DNA of 64,000 nucleotides from Actinocorallia populi. GTDB taxonomy: Bacteria > Actinomycetota > Actinomycetes > Streptosporangiales > Streptosporangiaceae. The position numbers were made by a program, and so were the translations under genes. The stretch covers positions 496,001 through 560,000 of the forward strand of contig NZ_PVZV01000007.1 in NCBI RefSeq assembly GCF_002995495.1. The letters run 5' to 3'. How positions within the stretch are numbered: the first letter of the stretch is position 1; each line of letters begins with the position of its first letter. Below, one piece after another: positions 25,160 through 33,357 of the stretch. The notes below the pieces were generated by a model that saw nothing but the letters and a program-made list of their open reading frames with translations, searched no databases and had not been told where the DNA came from.

Positions 25160-26344
25160 TCAGACCAGGGTCACCATCAGCCGCTCGGGCCTGCGCACGC
25201 CGCTGCCCTCCTGCCAGGTGACGGGCTCGCCGGTCAGGCGGGCGCCCGGGTGGCGGGCGGCCAGTTCGGACAGCACGCAGCGCAGGACCGCGACCCCCAG
25301 GTTCCTGCCCAGGCACACATGGGGTCCCGCTCCGAACGACAGGTTCTCGTCGGCGTCCGGCCTCGCGAGGTCGACGGCGTCGGGGTCGGGGAACCTGGCG
25401 GCGTCCCGGTTCGCCGCGTCCTTGGCCACCAGGACGATCGTTCCGGCGGGGATCTCCACGCCGCCGAGGACGACGTCCCGGGTGGTGCGGCGGGCCGGGC
25501 CGTCGTCGCTGCCCGCGGCGCGGGTGCGCAGGAGCTCGTGGACGGCATTGTCGGCCAGCGCCGGGTCGGCGACGAGGCGCTCCCACTGGTCGAGGTGGGT
25601 GAGCAGGTAGTGGACCATGCTGGTGATGAGGCCGGCGGTGCTCTCCCAGCCGGCGACGATCACGGCCATGCCCACCATCGCCGCCTCCTCGCCGCTGACG
25701 CGCAGGCCGTGCTCGGTGTGCACGTAGCGCGACAGGAGGTCGGAGGCGGGGCCCGCCGCCCTGCGCCGCTCCAGGGCCTCGGCGATGTAGGCGCACATCT
25801 CCCGGGCGGCCCGCTCCGCCTCCCCCAGGTCGGTGAGGTCGACGTACCGGTCGCCCCAGTCGGCGAACAGGTGCCGGTCGTCCTCCGGCACGCCGAGGGT
25901 CTCGCCCAGGACCGCCAGCGTCAGGGGGAAGGCGAACTCGGAGACGAGGTCGACCGGACGGCCCCGCGCGGCCAGGGCCTCCAGCCGGCCGGCGACCTGG
26001 GCGCCGATGCCGGGCAGGCGCTCGCGGACGGCGTGGGCGGTGAAGGAGGCGACGGCGGGGCGGCGGACGCGCCGGTGGTCGGACCCCCACATGCCCAGCA
26101 GGGTGCCCTGGACGGGAGGGATGCCGGGGATGTTCTCCTCCAGCGGCCGGAACGTCGCCTCGTCCTCGAACACCTGCCTGAGCAGCGCGTAGTCGGTGAC
26201 CATGAAGGCGTCCAGGCCCGCCTGGACCATGCGGACGCGGTGGACGCCGGGCCCGAGCGCGCCGTAGAGGGGGTGCAGGTCCTCACCTGATTTGCCCTGG
26301 TCAAAAGGGTAGGAGGGGGAACAGGTCTCAACATCTTGCAACAT
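25160..26344 (-). CDS. Cytochrome P450 monooxygenase
   Basis: The 394-residue soluble P450 shows all core motifs. The I-helix is IVAGWESTAG (229-238) with the acid-alcohol pair as Glu-Ser/Thr. The K-helix ExxR is HELLRTR (E270, R273). The haem loop is FGAGPHVCLGRN with C344 as the iron ligand. Bacterial class I P450s need ferredoxin and reductase partners; none is encoded nearby. The substrate is unknown. ATG 26344 follows GGAGAAGG by 10 nt and gives a normal length. The gene faces away from lnt/ppm and lies behind the terminator of the NgcEFG-like operon, so it is probably independent. Confidence 0.92.
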   Translation of the reverse strand: MLQDVETCSPSYPFDQGKSGEDLHPLYGALGPGVHRVRMVQAGLDAFMVTDYALLRQVFEDEATFRPLEENIPGIPPVQGTLLGMWGSDHRRVRRPAVASFTAHAVRERLPGIGAQVAGRLEALAARGRPVDLVSEFAFPLTLAVLGETLGVPEDDRHLFADWGDRYVDLTDLGEAERAAREMCAYIAEALERRRAAGPASDLLSRYVHTEHGLRVSGEEAAMVGMAVIVAGWESTAGLITSMVHYLLTHLDQWERLVADPALADNAVHELLRTRAAGSDDGPARRTTRDVVLGGVEIPAGTIVLVAKDAANRDAARFPDPDAVDLARPDADENLSFGAGPHVCLGRNLGVAVLRCVLSELAARHPGARLTGEPVTWQEGSGVRRPERLMVTLV

Positions 26345-26473
26345 GCAGCGAAAGCCTTCTCCAAGAGCGACTGATTCGTTACATAGTGCAATGTCGGCGG
26401 CGTCCGCGCCCTCGGGATAAGGTCGGCCTCCCCGAAAGGACAGACGACCATGGCGTAACCGTGACAACCGCAA

Positions 26474-26510
26474 GGTCCCGCGCCGCCTCACCCCTGGGCG
26501 GCGCGGGACC
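26474..26510 (-). terminator. Hairpin after the NgcEFG-like operon
   Basis: Perfect 14-bp inverted repeat: GGTCCCGCGCCGCC (26474-26487) and its complement (26497-26510), 17 nt beyond the permease stop. Confidence 0.75.
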
Positions 26511-26526
26511 CGCGTGCCGTGCCGTC

Positions 26527-27429
26527 CTACTTGACGGCGCCGGCGGTCAGCCCCGCCTGGATCTGGCGCTGGAAGATCACGTAGACGATGGCCACCGGGA
26601 TGATCGCCGTGCTCAGGGCGGCCATCAGGCCCGGCCAGTCGGCCTCGTAGCCGGCGCTGGTGCTGATGTTGGTGATGCCCTGGGTGAGGACCCACTTGTC
26701 CTCGTCCGCGGGCATGAGCACCAGGGGCAGCAGGTACTGGTTCCACTGGCCGATCACGTTGAAGATCGTGATGGAGACCAGGCCCGGCTTCGCCATCGGC
26801 AGCATGATCCGGAAGAACGTGCGGGTGTGCCCGCAGCCGTCGATGAACGCCGCCTCGGCCACCGAGGTGGGCAGCGTCTTGAAGAACGCCGACAGGAAGA
26901 AGACGGTGAACGGCAGCGAGTAGGCGACGTACACCAGGATCAGGCCGTGGAAGGTGTTGAGCATCCCGAGGTTCTGGACCACCTTGAACAGCGGGACCAG
27001 CGCCAGGAAGACCGGGAAGGTCATGCCCGACACGAACATGAGGTAGATCAGCCGGTTGCCGCGGAAGGTGTAGCGGGCCAGCACGTAGGCCGCCATGGAG
27101 CCCAGCAGCATGGTCAGGAACGTGCTCACGCCGACCACCATGACGGTGTTGAGCAGGTAGCGCCCGACGTTGGCCTTGGCCCAGGCGCGCGTCCAGGCGT
27201 CCAGGTGCCAGGTGTCCGGCAGCGACCAGGCGTCGCCGAAGATCTCGTCGTTGGTCTTGAACGCCGCGACGAACGTCCACACCAGCGGGACGATCACCAG
27301 CAGCGCCCAGACGGCCAGCGCCAGGTGGGACAGGCCGGTGAACACGCCGGAGGCGGCGCTCCGGCGGGAGCGGGCGGTGGCGCGGGACGGGCGCGCCGCC
27401 GTGGTCTTTCCTACGGTCTCGGTCGTCAT
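26527..27429 (-). CDS. Carbohydrate ABC transporter permease (MalG/NgcG-like)
   Basis: The 300-residue inner-membrane subunit has six helices after a basic N-terminus. The EAA loop that docks the ATPase is VAEAAFIDGCGHTRTFFRI (residues about 207-225). The final residues IQAGLTAGAVK are the MalG-type end (consensus G.TAGAVKG). It pairs with the upstream permease and the NgcE-like binding protein in a probable N-acetylglucosamine/chitobiose importer. ATG 27429 lies 10 nt after the previous stop; an overlapping GTG-type start at 27459 is less likely. No ATPase gene is in the operon. Confidence 0.9.
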   Translation of the reverse strand: MTTETVGKTTAARPSRATARSRRSAASGVFTGLSHLALAVWALLVIVPLVWTFVAAFKTNDEIFGDAWSLPDTWHLDAWTRAWAKANVGRYLLNTVMVVGVSTFLTMLLGSMAAYVLARYTFRGNRLIYLMFVSGMTFPVFLALVPLFKVVQNLGMLNTFHGLILVYVAYSLPFTVFFLSAFFKTLPTSVAEAAFIDGCGHTRTFFRIMLPMAKPGLVSITIFNVIGQWNQYLLPLVLMPADEDKWVLTQGITNISTSAGYEADWPGLMAALSTAIIPVAIVYVIFQRQIQAGLTAGAVK

Positions 27430-27439
27430 CGTCGCCGCC

Positions 27440-28438
27440 CTAGAACTCGATGCGCTCACGGCGGGTGACCCGCAGGGTGAGCGCCGCGAAAGTGATCGTC
27501 ATGAAGAACAGCACCACGCCCATCGCCGAGGCGTAGCCGTACTCGGAATAGGTGAAGGCGTTCCGGTAGATCTCCAGCGCCACGACGGTGGTGGAGTTGT
27601 CCGGGCCGCCGCGGTCCACCGAGAGCACCTGCACGATCGCGAACATGTCGAACGCGATGATGCCCAGGTAGACCCAGCCGACCTGCAGGGTGTCCCACAG
27701 CAGCGGGAGGGTGACGCGGAAGAAGACCGTGAACCTGCTCGCGCCGTCCAGCGCCGCGGCCTCGAAGAGCTCCTTGGGGATGGAGGCCATGCCCGCGGAG
27801 AAGAGCACCACGTAGAACCCGACGCTCTGCCAGACCACCACCGCGATGATCGACCACAGGGCGATGTCCGGATCGTTCAGCCACTGCACGGGGGCGATGC
27901 CCACCCGGTCCAGCAGGCCGTTGATCATGCCGCTGGAGGTCGGCCGGTATATCGACTGGAACAGCACGCCGACGATCGCCACGGCCAGGACCTGCGGCAG
28001 GAAGAAGACGACCTTGTAGAAGGACGATCCCCTGACTCCGCCGGGCCCGCCGCTCTTCGCCTTCCCGCCGACGTTCAGCAGGAAGGCGAAGAACAGCGCG
28101 ATCGCGACGGTGGCCAGCGGCAGGGCGATCAGGATCCACAGGTGGTGCCACAGCGCCGACTTGAAGGCGTCGTCCTCGAAGAGCTCCGTGAAGTTCTCGA
28201 GGCCGATGTAGTTCGGCGCCTTGAGCCCCCTCCAGTCGGTCAGCGCGATCTGGAACGCCTGCAGATAGGGTCCGATCACGAAGACCGCGTAGAGGAGGAC
28301 GGGCGCGGCGAGGAACCCGATGACGAACGGGTACTCGTTCCGGCCCCGCCGCCTCCTGGGCGGCCGGCCCTCGCTTGTCCGGGACTTCCGCACGGGGCCC
28401 GGCCCTTTGTTGATCTTGATGGTGTCGCCCTGCCGCAT
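27440..28438 (-). CDS. Carbohydrate ABC transporter permease (MalF/NgcF-like)
   Basis: The 332-residue permease begins with a basic cytosolic tail (PPRRRRGRNEYPF), then six helices. The docking loop is LFEAAALDGASRFTVFFRV. The N-terminal helix and the GPYLQAFQIALTDWRG motif are typical of MalF-type CUT1 permeases. It follows the binding-protein gene by 33 nt and precedes its partner permease by 10 nt, so the three are one transcription unit. It should form the heterodimeric channel for an oligosaccharide released by chitin breakdown; the substrate is inferred from the binding protein. Confidence 0.9.
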   Translation of the reverse strand: MRQGDTIKINKGPGPVRKSRTSEGRPPRRRRGRNEYPFVIGFLAAPVLLYAVFVIGPYLQAFQIALTDWRGLKAPNYIGLENFTELFEDDAFKSALWHHLWILIALPLATVAIALFFAFLLNVGGKAKSGGPGGVRGSSFYKVVFFLPQVLAVAIVGVLFQSIYRPTSSGMINGLLDRVGIAPVQWLNDPDIALWSIIAVVVWQSVGFYVVLFSAGMASIPKELFEAAALDGASRFTVFFRVTLPLLWDTLQVGWVYLGIIAFDMFAIVQVLSVDRGGPDNSTTVVALEIYRNAFTYSEYGYASAMGVVLFFMTITFAALTLRVTRRERIEF

Positions 28439-28471
28439 GGCCAGGTGCCTCCGGTGTCGCTGGAGAGTGAA

Positions 28472-29920
28472 CTAGACGGTGCGCTTCTGGATGTCGTCGC
28501 CCGCGTCCTTCTTGGCCTTGTCCGCGGCCTTCTGCATCTCGTCGCAGAACTTCTGGGCGTCGATGCGGCCGAACATCAGGTTGTTGGTCTGGCGGCGCAG
28601 CTCGGTCTCGAGCTCCTTGTACCAGTTCTCGAACAGGCTGTTGGTGACGACGTTGTCGCCGGCGGCCTTCTGCGCGGCGGCCACGGAGGTCAGGCCGGGG
28701 GACATGGACAGGCCGTCGGTGGCGTCCTTGACGATGGTCAGGGACCCGGACTTCTCGGTGAAGCCCTTCGCGCCTTCCTTGGAGAGCATGATGCGGAAGT
28801 ACTCCAGGCCGCCCTGCGGGTTGGTGCCCTTGGCCGAGACGAAGTAGTACTCGCCCGCCGCGACGCGCAGCGCCTCGTAGGGCATCTTGTCGGCGGCGGT
28901 GACCGACGGGGTGGGGGCGATCGCGTACTTGAAGGACGCCGGGGTGGACTTGGCCTGCTCGTTCTCCAGCCAGGACCCGGACGGGTAGAAGGCGATCTTG
29001 CCCTTGTTCTGCTCGGTCTGGACCTCGGTGTGGATGAGGCCCTCGAAGGACTTGTCGGAGTACTTGGTGTTGATCTCCGCCCAGGCCGCGGCCGCCTGCT
29101 TGACCGCGTCGTGCTGCCAGGCGCCGTCCTCGAGGTTGTCGATGTTGACCAGCACCTCGTTGCCGCCGACCTTGGCGGCGGAGATGAGGATCATCCAGTA
29201 GGCGTAGTAGGAGGCGTTCTTGCCGGCGTAGGCGAAGGGGGTGATGCCCTTGGCCTTGATCTGCTCGGCGAGGGTCTTGAACTCCTCGAAGGTCTTCGGC
29301 GCGGTCCAGCCGTTGGCGGCGAACAGCTCCGAGTCGTACCAGAGGCCGTAGGTGGAGGACACGTACGGCAGCAGGAGGGGCTTGCCGAGGACCTCGCCGG
29401 TGCTCGGGGCGGAGGCCAGGACGACCTCGCGGACCTTCTTCTTCGGGTCGTCCAGCGAGGGGGCGTCCCACAGCGCGGTGAGGTCCTGCAGGTGGCCGGC
29501 CTCGGCGAGCGCGCCGGTGTCCATGAGGTCGGATCCGGCGTTGGCCACCACGTCGGGGATGTTGCTCCCGCTGGAGAAGCGCGGCTGCAGCGTCTTGTTG
29601 ATCTCCACGATGCCCTCGTGGTTGATCTTCACGCCCGTGAACGCCTTGGCGTACATCGGCTCGTGCACCTGGGTGGCGTAGTCGTCGCCCAGGCCGCCCT
29701 TGAAGATCACGACGCTGAGCGGCTTGCTCCCGTCGACGCCGAAGGGGTTCTTGGCGTCCTCGCCGCTGACGTCGTTCTCCTTGGTCTCGCCTTCGCCACC
29801 GCCGGTGGCGCAGGCGCTGAGCAGGGACAGGCCGGGGACGGCCGCGGCCGTCAGCCCGAGGCGCTTGAGGACGTCGCGCCGGTCCACGCCTGCGGTCTCC
29901 CGCGGGTCCTGCTGGGCCAT
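28472..29920 (-). CDS. NgcE-like N-acetylglucosamine/diacetylchitobiose-binding lipoprotein
   Basis: The 482-residue substrate-binding protein has a twin-arginine signal (VDRRDVLKRLGLTAAA) ending in a lipobox LLSAC, with C37 as the lipidated residue. It should therefore be exported folded and anchored outside. The order of motifs (PLSVVIFKGGLGDDYA, LQPRFSSGSNIPDV, LDDPKKKVREVVL, GSWLENEQAKSTPA) follows the NgcE family of Streptomyces, which binds GlcNAc and chitobiose. It is first in the ngcEFG-like operon, 83 nt after the ROK regulator. Sugar specificity is inferred from family. Confidence 0.88.
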   Translation of the reverse strand: MAQQDPRETAGVDRRDVLKRLGLTAAAVPGLSLLSACATGGGEGETKENDVSGEDAKNPFGVDGSKPLSVVIFKGGLGDDYATQVHEPMYAKAFTGVKINHEGIVEINKTLQPRFSSGSNIPDVVANAGSDLMDTGALAEAGHLQDLTALWDAPSLDDPKKKVREVVLASAPSTGEVLGKPLLLPYVSSTYGLWYDSELFAANGWTAPKTFEEFKTLAEQIKAKGITPFAYAGKNASYYAYWMILISAAKVGGNEVLVNIDNLEDGAWQHDAVKQAAAAWAEINTKYSDKSFEGLIHTEVQTEQNKGKIAFYPSGSWLENEQAKSTPASFKYAIAPTPSVTAADKMPYEALRVAAGEYYFVSAKGTNPQGGLEYFRIMLSKEGAKGFTEKSGSLTIVKDATDGLSMSPGLTSVAAAQKAAGDNVVTNSLFENWYKELETELRRQTNNLMFGRIDAQKFCDEMQKAADKAKKDAGDDIQKRTV

Positions 29921-29970
29921 GTGAGCACTCCTTGGAATGAGGTGTTTTCTTCGAGGGGGGTCTGGTGCCT

Positions 29971-30002
29971 CGGCCGGTCCGGTGGACAGACCGTACCGGC
30001 CG
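29971..30002. repeat. Inverted repeat between ROK gene and ngcE-like gene
   Basis: CGGCCGGT (29971-29978) and ACCGGCCG (29995-30002) form an 8-bp stem at the end of the ROK gene, 50 nt before the binding-protein start. It may be a processing site or weak terminator that sets different levels for regulator and transporter. Confidence 0.4.
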
Positions 30003-30003
30003 C

Positions 30004-31194
30004 TCAGGGCGGCACCGTGGAGCCGAAGAGCTCCTCGCGGGTGAGTTCCAGGCCGTGTTCGACGGCCCCGGTGAGGACGGGATTGCCCTCGATGACCGAC
30101 AGCCGCAACGGCGGCCGCGGGATCGTCATGCGGTGGAGCTCGTGTTCGACGAGCTCGCGCAGGGGTTCGCCGCCTGCGAGGAGGATGTCTCCGGTGAGGA
30201 CGACGAGTTCGGGGTCCAGGACCGCGGTGACCGCGGCCAGTCCGGTGGCGACGCGGATCGCGATGTCGCGCAGCGCCTCCTGCCCGGCGGGTTCGGCGGC
30301 CTTGGCCGCGGCGGAGCGGACGGCCGCGGTGGTGTTGGCGCCGCGGAAGCCGTGGGAGCGCAGGACCGTCCGCACCGCGGCGCCGCCCGCCAGCGCCTGC
30401 AGCCCGTGGTTGGCGAAGCGGCCGGTGTCGCGGGCGGTGGGCGCGCCGGGCACGGGCAGGTAGCCCAGCTCGCCGGCCCCGCCGCTCGCGCCCCGGTGCA
30501 GCCGGCCGCCGAGCACCAGCGCCATGCCGATGCCCGAGCCGCCCCACAGCACCACGAAGTTCTCATAGCCCTGGGCGACGCCGTGGGCGGCCTCGGCCAG
30601 CGCGGCGAGGTTGACGTCGTTCTCGATCTCGATCCGGGTGCCGACCCTGGCCTCGACGTCGCCGACCAGGTCGGTGAAGTGCCAGCCGGGCAGGTGCCGC
30701 GAGTAGTTCAGCCGCCCGGTGGCCGGGTCGACCGCGCCCTGGACGCCGACCACGATCCGCGACAGCTCGGCCGAGACGATCCCGGCGGCGCTGCAGGCCC
30801 CGGCGACCGCGCTGCAGATCTCCTCCGCGGCCTTGACGCCGGCCCGGGAGGGGGCGGGCAGCCGGTACTCCCCGGCGATCCCGCCCGCCAGGTCGGCCAC
30901 CACGGTCTGGATGCGATTGGTGGTGATGTCCAGCCCGCAGACGAACGCCGCGCGGGGGTTGATGGCGTACTCCTCGGCGGTCCGGCCGAGGCTGCCGCCG
31001 CGGCGGCCGTGCAGGATGACCAGGCCCGCCTCGCGCAGCCGGGTGAGCAGCTGGGAGGCGGTGGGCTTGGACAGGCCGATGAGGTCGCCGAGCTCGGGCC
31101 GGGTCAGCGGGCCGTGCTCCAGCAGGGCGCGCAGGGCGGCGCGGTCGTTGATGGCGCGCAACAACTGGGGGGTGCCCGGGATGTGCTCCGCCAT
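30004..31194 (-). CDS. ROK-family transcriptional repressor
   Basis: The 396-residue regulator has an N-terminal winged helix (about 10-75, LTRPELGDLIGLSKPTASQLL) and a sugar-kinase-like ROK domain. The ROK metal/sugar motifs are partly kept: NDVNLAALAE, then the glycine-rich GGSGIGMALVLGGRLHRGASG with GAGELG. The zinc CxCGxxGC motif is absent, as in many actinobacterial members. It sits directly upstream of the importer operon and has a perfect palindromic operator before its own start, so it probably represses itself and the transporter until an aminosugar binds. AAGGTGG precedes ATG 31194. Confidence 0.9.
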   Translation of the reverse strand: MAEHIPGTPQLLRAINDRAALRALLEHGPLTRPELGDLIGLSKPTASQLLTRLREAGLVILHGRRGGSLGRTAEEYAINPRAAFVCGLDITTNRIQTVVADLAGGIAGEYRLPAPSRAGVKAAEEICSAVAGACSAAGIVSAELSRIVVGVQGAVDPATGRLNYSRHLPGWHFTDLVGDVEARVGTRIEIENDVNLAALAEAAHGVAQGYENFVVLWGGSGIGMALVLGGRLHRGASGGAGELGYLPVPGAPTARDTGRFANHGLQALAGGAAVRTVLRSHGFRGANTTAAVRSAAAKAAEPAGQEALRDIAIRVATGLAAVTAVLDPELVVLTGDILLAGGEPLRELVEHELHRMTIPRPPLRLSVIEGNPVLTGAVEHGLELTREELFGSTVPP

Positions 31195-31223
31195 CGTCCA
31201 CCTTCTCGTCCGCGCCATCAATT

Positions 31224-31242
31224 ATTAGGAAACTGTCCTAAT
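31224..31242. promoter_or_regulatory. ROK operator
   Basis: Perfect 7-5-7 palindrome ATTAGGA-AACTG-TCCTAAT, 30 nt before the ROK start codon. TTAGGAAA/TTTCCTAA-type palindromes are the usual ROK sites in actinobacteria. No second copy lies before the importer genes. Confidence 0.8.
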
Positions 31243-31416
31243 GAAAGGGAAGGTAGAGAGTGCGTCAGGTCACGTCAACCCCGGACGGGCCCCGGCGACG
31301 AGTTCGCAACCATTCCGTGATCGATCTCCTCCCCCGGACCCATGAGATGCCTTGCGAACCCCCCTCCCGCCTGCGAAGATCCGACTTCGCCGCGCACCGG
31401 CGACGGAACCGGAACG

Positions 31417-31453
31417 GCGAAGGCCCCGCTCGCCGCAGCGAACGGGGCCTCGC
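31417..31453 (-). terminator. Hairpin after the DUF2252 gene
   Basis: AGGCCCCG (31421-31428) pairs with CGGGGCCT (31443-31450), extended outward by GCG/CGC across one bulged base and inward by TCGC/GCGA. It lies about 50 nt past the stop. The rest of 31243-31501 shows nothing else. Confidence 0.65.
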
Positions 31454-31501
31454 AGACGCGCCGGGCGTCTCAGCATGTGGAATTATTTCGGGGAGGTTTC
31501 C

Positions 31502-32857
31502 TTACTCGGCCGCGGGCGCCGACGGCTGGAGCCCGGGGATGAGCCCCTCCCGGAACGCGTCGACGAAGAGCCGGTGGTCCTCGCGCACCACCGCGGCGTA
31601 GCCGTGCCCGAACGCGACCATGGCGGCGACGAAGTCCGCCGCGTCGGGCCCGATCGCCGCGTCGATGGCGTCCTCCACCTGGAACGGCACCAGCGCGTGG
31701 TCGGAGTCGCCGTCGGAGACGCAGTGGATCTTCGCGGTGGCCCGGCCCAGGTCGGCCAGCAGCTCGATCATCTCGTCGGGCTCGGTCAGCCCCGACCAGT
31801 CCAGGTCCGCCTCGTACGGCGAGAGCTCCTGCACCACGAAGCCGACCCCGCCGATCTCGGTGTGGCCCAGCCACGGGTCGGCGTTGGCCTGCAGCGCCCG
31901 CCGGGAGACCGCGGTGCGGTGCCCGTGGTGGTGGAAGTAGGCGGCGATCCGCGGGTCGGTGACGACCCGGGACGGCGCGGCGACGTTGCCCTGCTTGAGC
32001 GAGAGGATGACGTCGTTCTCCAGCGCCTGGCTGTGGCCCTCCACCAGGATGTTGTAGGCGGTCAGCCCGGCCGAGCCGATGCCGAACCCGGACGCGCCGA
32101 CCACGTCCTTGATCTTGTAGGTGAGGCTGCCGGAGAACCGCTTGTCCTGCGGGATGGTCTCCAGGTACCGCTCGTAGGCGGCCTCGACCGCGGCCCGCTC
32201 GGCCTCGTCCAGGTCGCGGATGCCGGGGCGGCGGCGCATCCGCCGCTGGTGGGCGTCCACGACGGTCAGCGCCGACAGCAGGTCCACCCGGGTGGAGGAC
32301 AGCGCCTCGATCAGCACGTCGCGCACGTGCCCTGAGGCGGTGTCCAGGGTCAGCGCCCAGGAGTCGTTCTCGGCGCGCGCGTAGGCGCGCACCTGGTCGA
32401 CGTAGGCCCGCACGTAGGACTCGATCATGCGGGTGATGTCGGCGTCGGAGATCGCCTTGGTCCAGGCCATCAGCGCGACGCTGGCCACCAGCCGCTTGAC
32501 GTCCCAGGTGAAGTGCCCGACGTAGGCCTCGTCGAAGTCGTTGACGTCGAAGACGAACACCCCGTCGTCGCTCATGTAGGTGCCGAAGTTCTGCGCGTGC
32601 AGGTCGCCCTGGATCCAGACGCGGCCGGTGCGCTCGTCGGCCCAGGGGTCGGCGTCGTGGACGATGTCGGCGTAGAAGATCGGCGCGCTGCCCCGGTAGA
32701 AGGCGAAGGGGTCGGAGGCCATCTTGCGGAACCGGCGGCGGAACTCGGCGGGGCTGCGCTCCATCAGCGGGGCGAACGCCTCCACCAGCACGTCCACCAG
32801 CTGCGCCTGGCGTTCCTTGGGGTCCTTGGCCTGCAGGGAGGCGACGAGATCGGTCAT
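31502..32857 (-). CDS. DUF2252 family protein
   Basis: The 451-residue soluble protein has a kinase-like (APH/HipA-type) fold as described for DUF2252. Visible conserved motifs are FRRRFRKMASDPFAFYRGSA (in two parts), IQGDLHAQNFGTY (resembling the HxDxxxxN catalytic loop), VFDVNDFDEAYVGHFTWDVKRL (DFD-like metal motif), and FVVQELSPYEADLDW. These look like a working phosphotransferase site, but no substrate is known. It begins about 73 nt after the MazG-like gene on the same strand. Confidence 0.82.
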   Translation of the reverse strand: MTDLVASLQAKDPKERQAQLVDVLVEAFAPLMERSPAEFRRRFRKMASDPFAFYRGSAPIFYADIVHDADPWADERTGRVWIQGDLHAQNFGTYMSDDGVFVFDVNDFDEAYVGHFTWDVKRLVASVALMAWTKAISDADITRMIESYVRAYVDQVRAYARAENDSWALTLDTASGHVRDVLIEALSSTRVDLLSALTVVDAHQRRMRRRPGIRDLDEAERAAVEAAYERYLETIPQDKRFSGSLTYKIKDVVGASGFGIGSAGLTAYNILVEGHSQALENDVILSLKQGNVAAPSRVVTDPRIAAYFHHHGHRTAVSRRALQANADPWLGHTEIGGVGFVVQELSPYEADLDWSGLTEPDEMIELLADLGRATAKIHCVSDGDSDHALVPFQVEDAIDAAIGPDAADFVAAMVAFGHGYAAVVREDHRLFVDAFREGLIPGLQPSAPAAE

Positions 32858-32929
32858 GAAGAGGGATTCCTTTCGGGTTTACCCCTGATCATCCCGCTTC
32901 GAGGTGGCCTACGGCAGAAGAACCGCTGT

Positions 32930-33250
32930 TCAGGAGGCGTCCAGATAACGGGCGTCCACCGCCTCGATCTTGGCGCGCAGCGCGCCCTCGGGATCGTCGC
33001 TGAAGGAACACAACGCGATCATCGCGGTGATCACCACGTCGCACAGCTCCTCGGCCACGTCCTCCCGGGTGTGGCTGACGCCCTTGCGGGGGTTCTGGCC
33101 GAGCATCCCGATGTACGCCTCGGCGACCTCCCCGACCTCCTCGGAGAGCTTCATCAGGCGCAGTGCCCGCTCGTGGTCGGAGGTGCCGTTGACGTCGTCG
33201 AGATGGGCCGAGAACCGCCGGACGCTGGGCCAGGGATCGAAGTCCGTCAT
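32930..33250 (-). CDS. MazG-like nucleotide pyrophosphohydrolase
   Basis: The 106-residue all-alpha protein has the MazG metal site: LSEEVGEVAEAYIG (EExxE) followed by EDVAEELCDVVITAM (ExxD). Small MazG-like proteins hydrolyse nucleoside triphosphates to monophosphates, cleaning abnormal or excess nucleotides. The start follows a TAGGGT element by 8 nt without a Shine-Dalgarno. Its substrate preference is unknown. It is followed by the DUF2252 gene and may be co-transcribed with it. Confidence 0.82.
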   Translation of the reverse strand: MTDFDPWPSVRRFSAHLDDVNGTSDHERALRLMKLSEEVGEVAEAYIGMLGQNPRKGVSHTREDVAEELCDVVITAMIALCSFSDDPEGALRAKIEAVDARYLDAS

Positions 33251-33264
33251 GGGGCAGCACCCTA
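33251..33264 (-). promoter_or_regulatory. -10 element of a probable leaderless promoter
   Basis: Minus-strand TAGGGT (33264-33259), 8 nt before the ATG at 33250. Confidence 0.45.
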
Positions 33265-33357
33265 GCGCCGGGACGCGCGTAAGCAGCCACTTTCAAGGTC
33301 TGCTATCTATGGGGACTCCGGCATTACCCCCTTACTCCTGCCCCGGAGGGCGAGCAG

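Noticed and set aside
27170-30463. A plus-strand open frame of about 1100 codons
   Set aside because: It lies antisense to two permeases, NgcE and the ROK gene, all with clear motifs. The translation is repetitive Val/Leu/Gly/Asp without family motifs.
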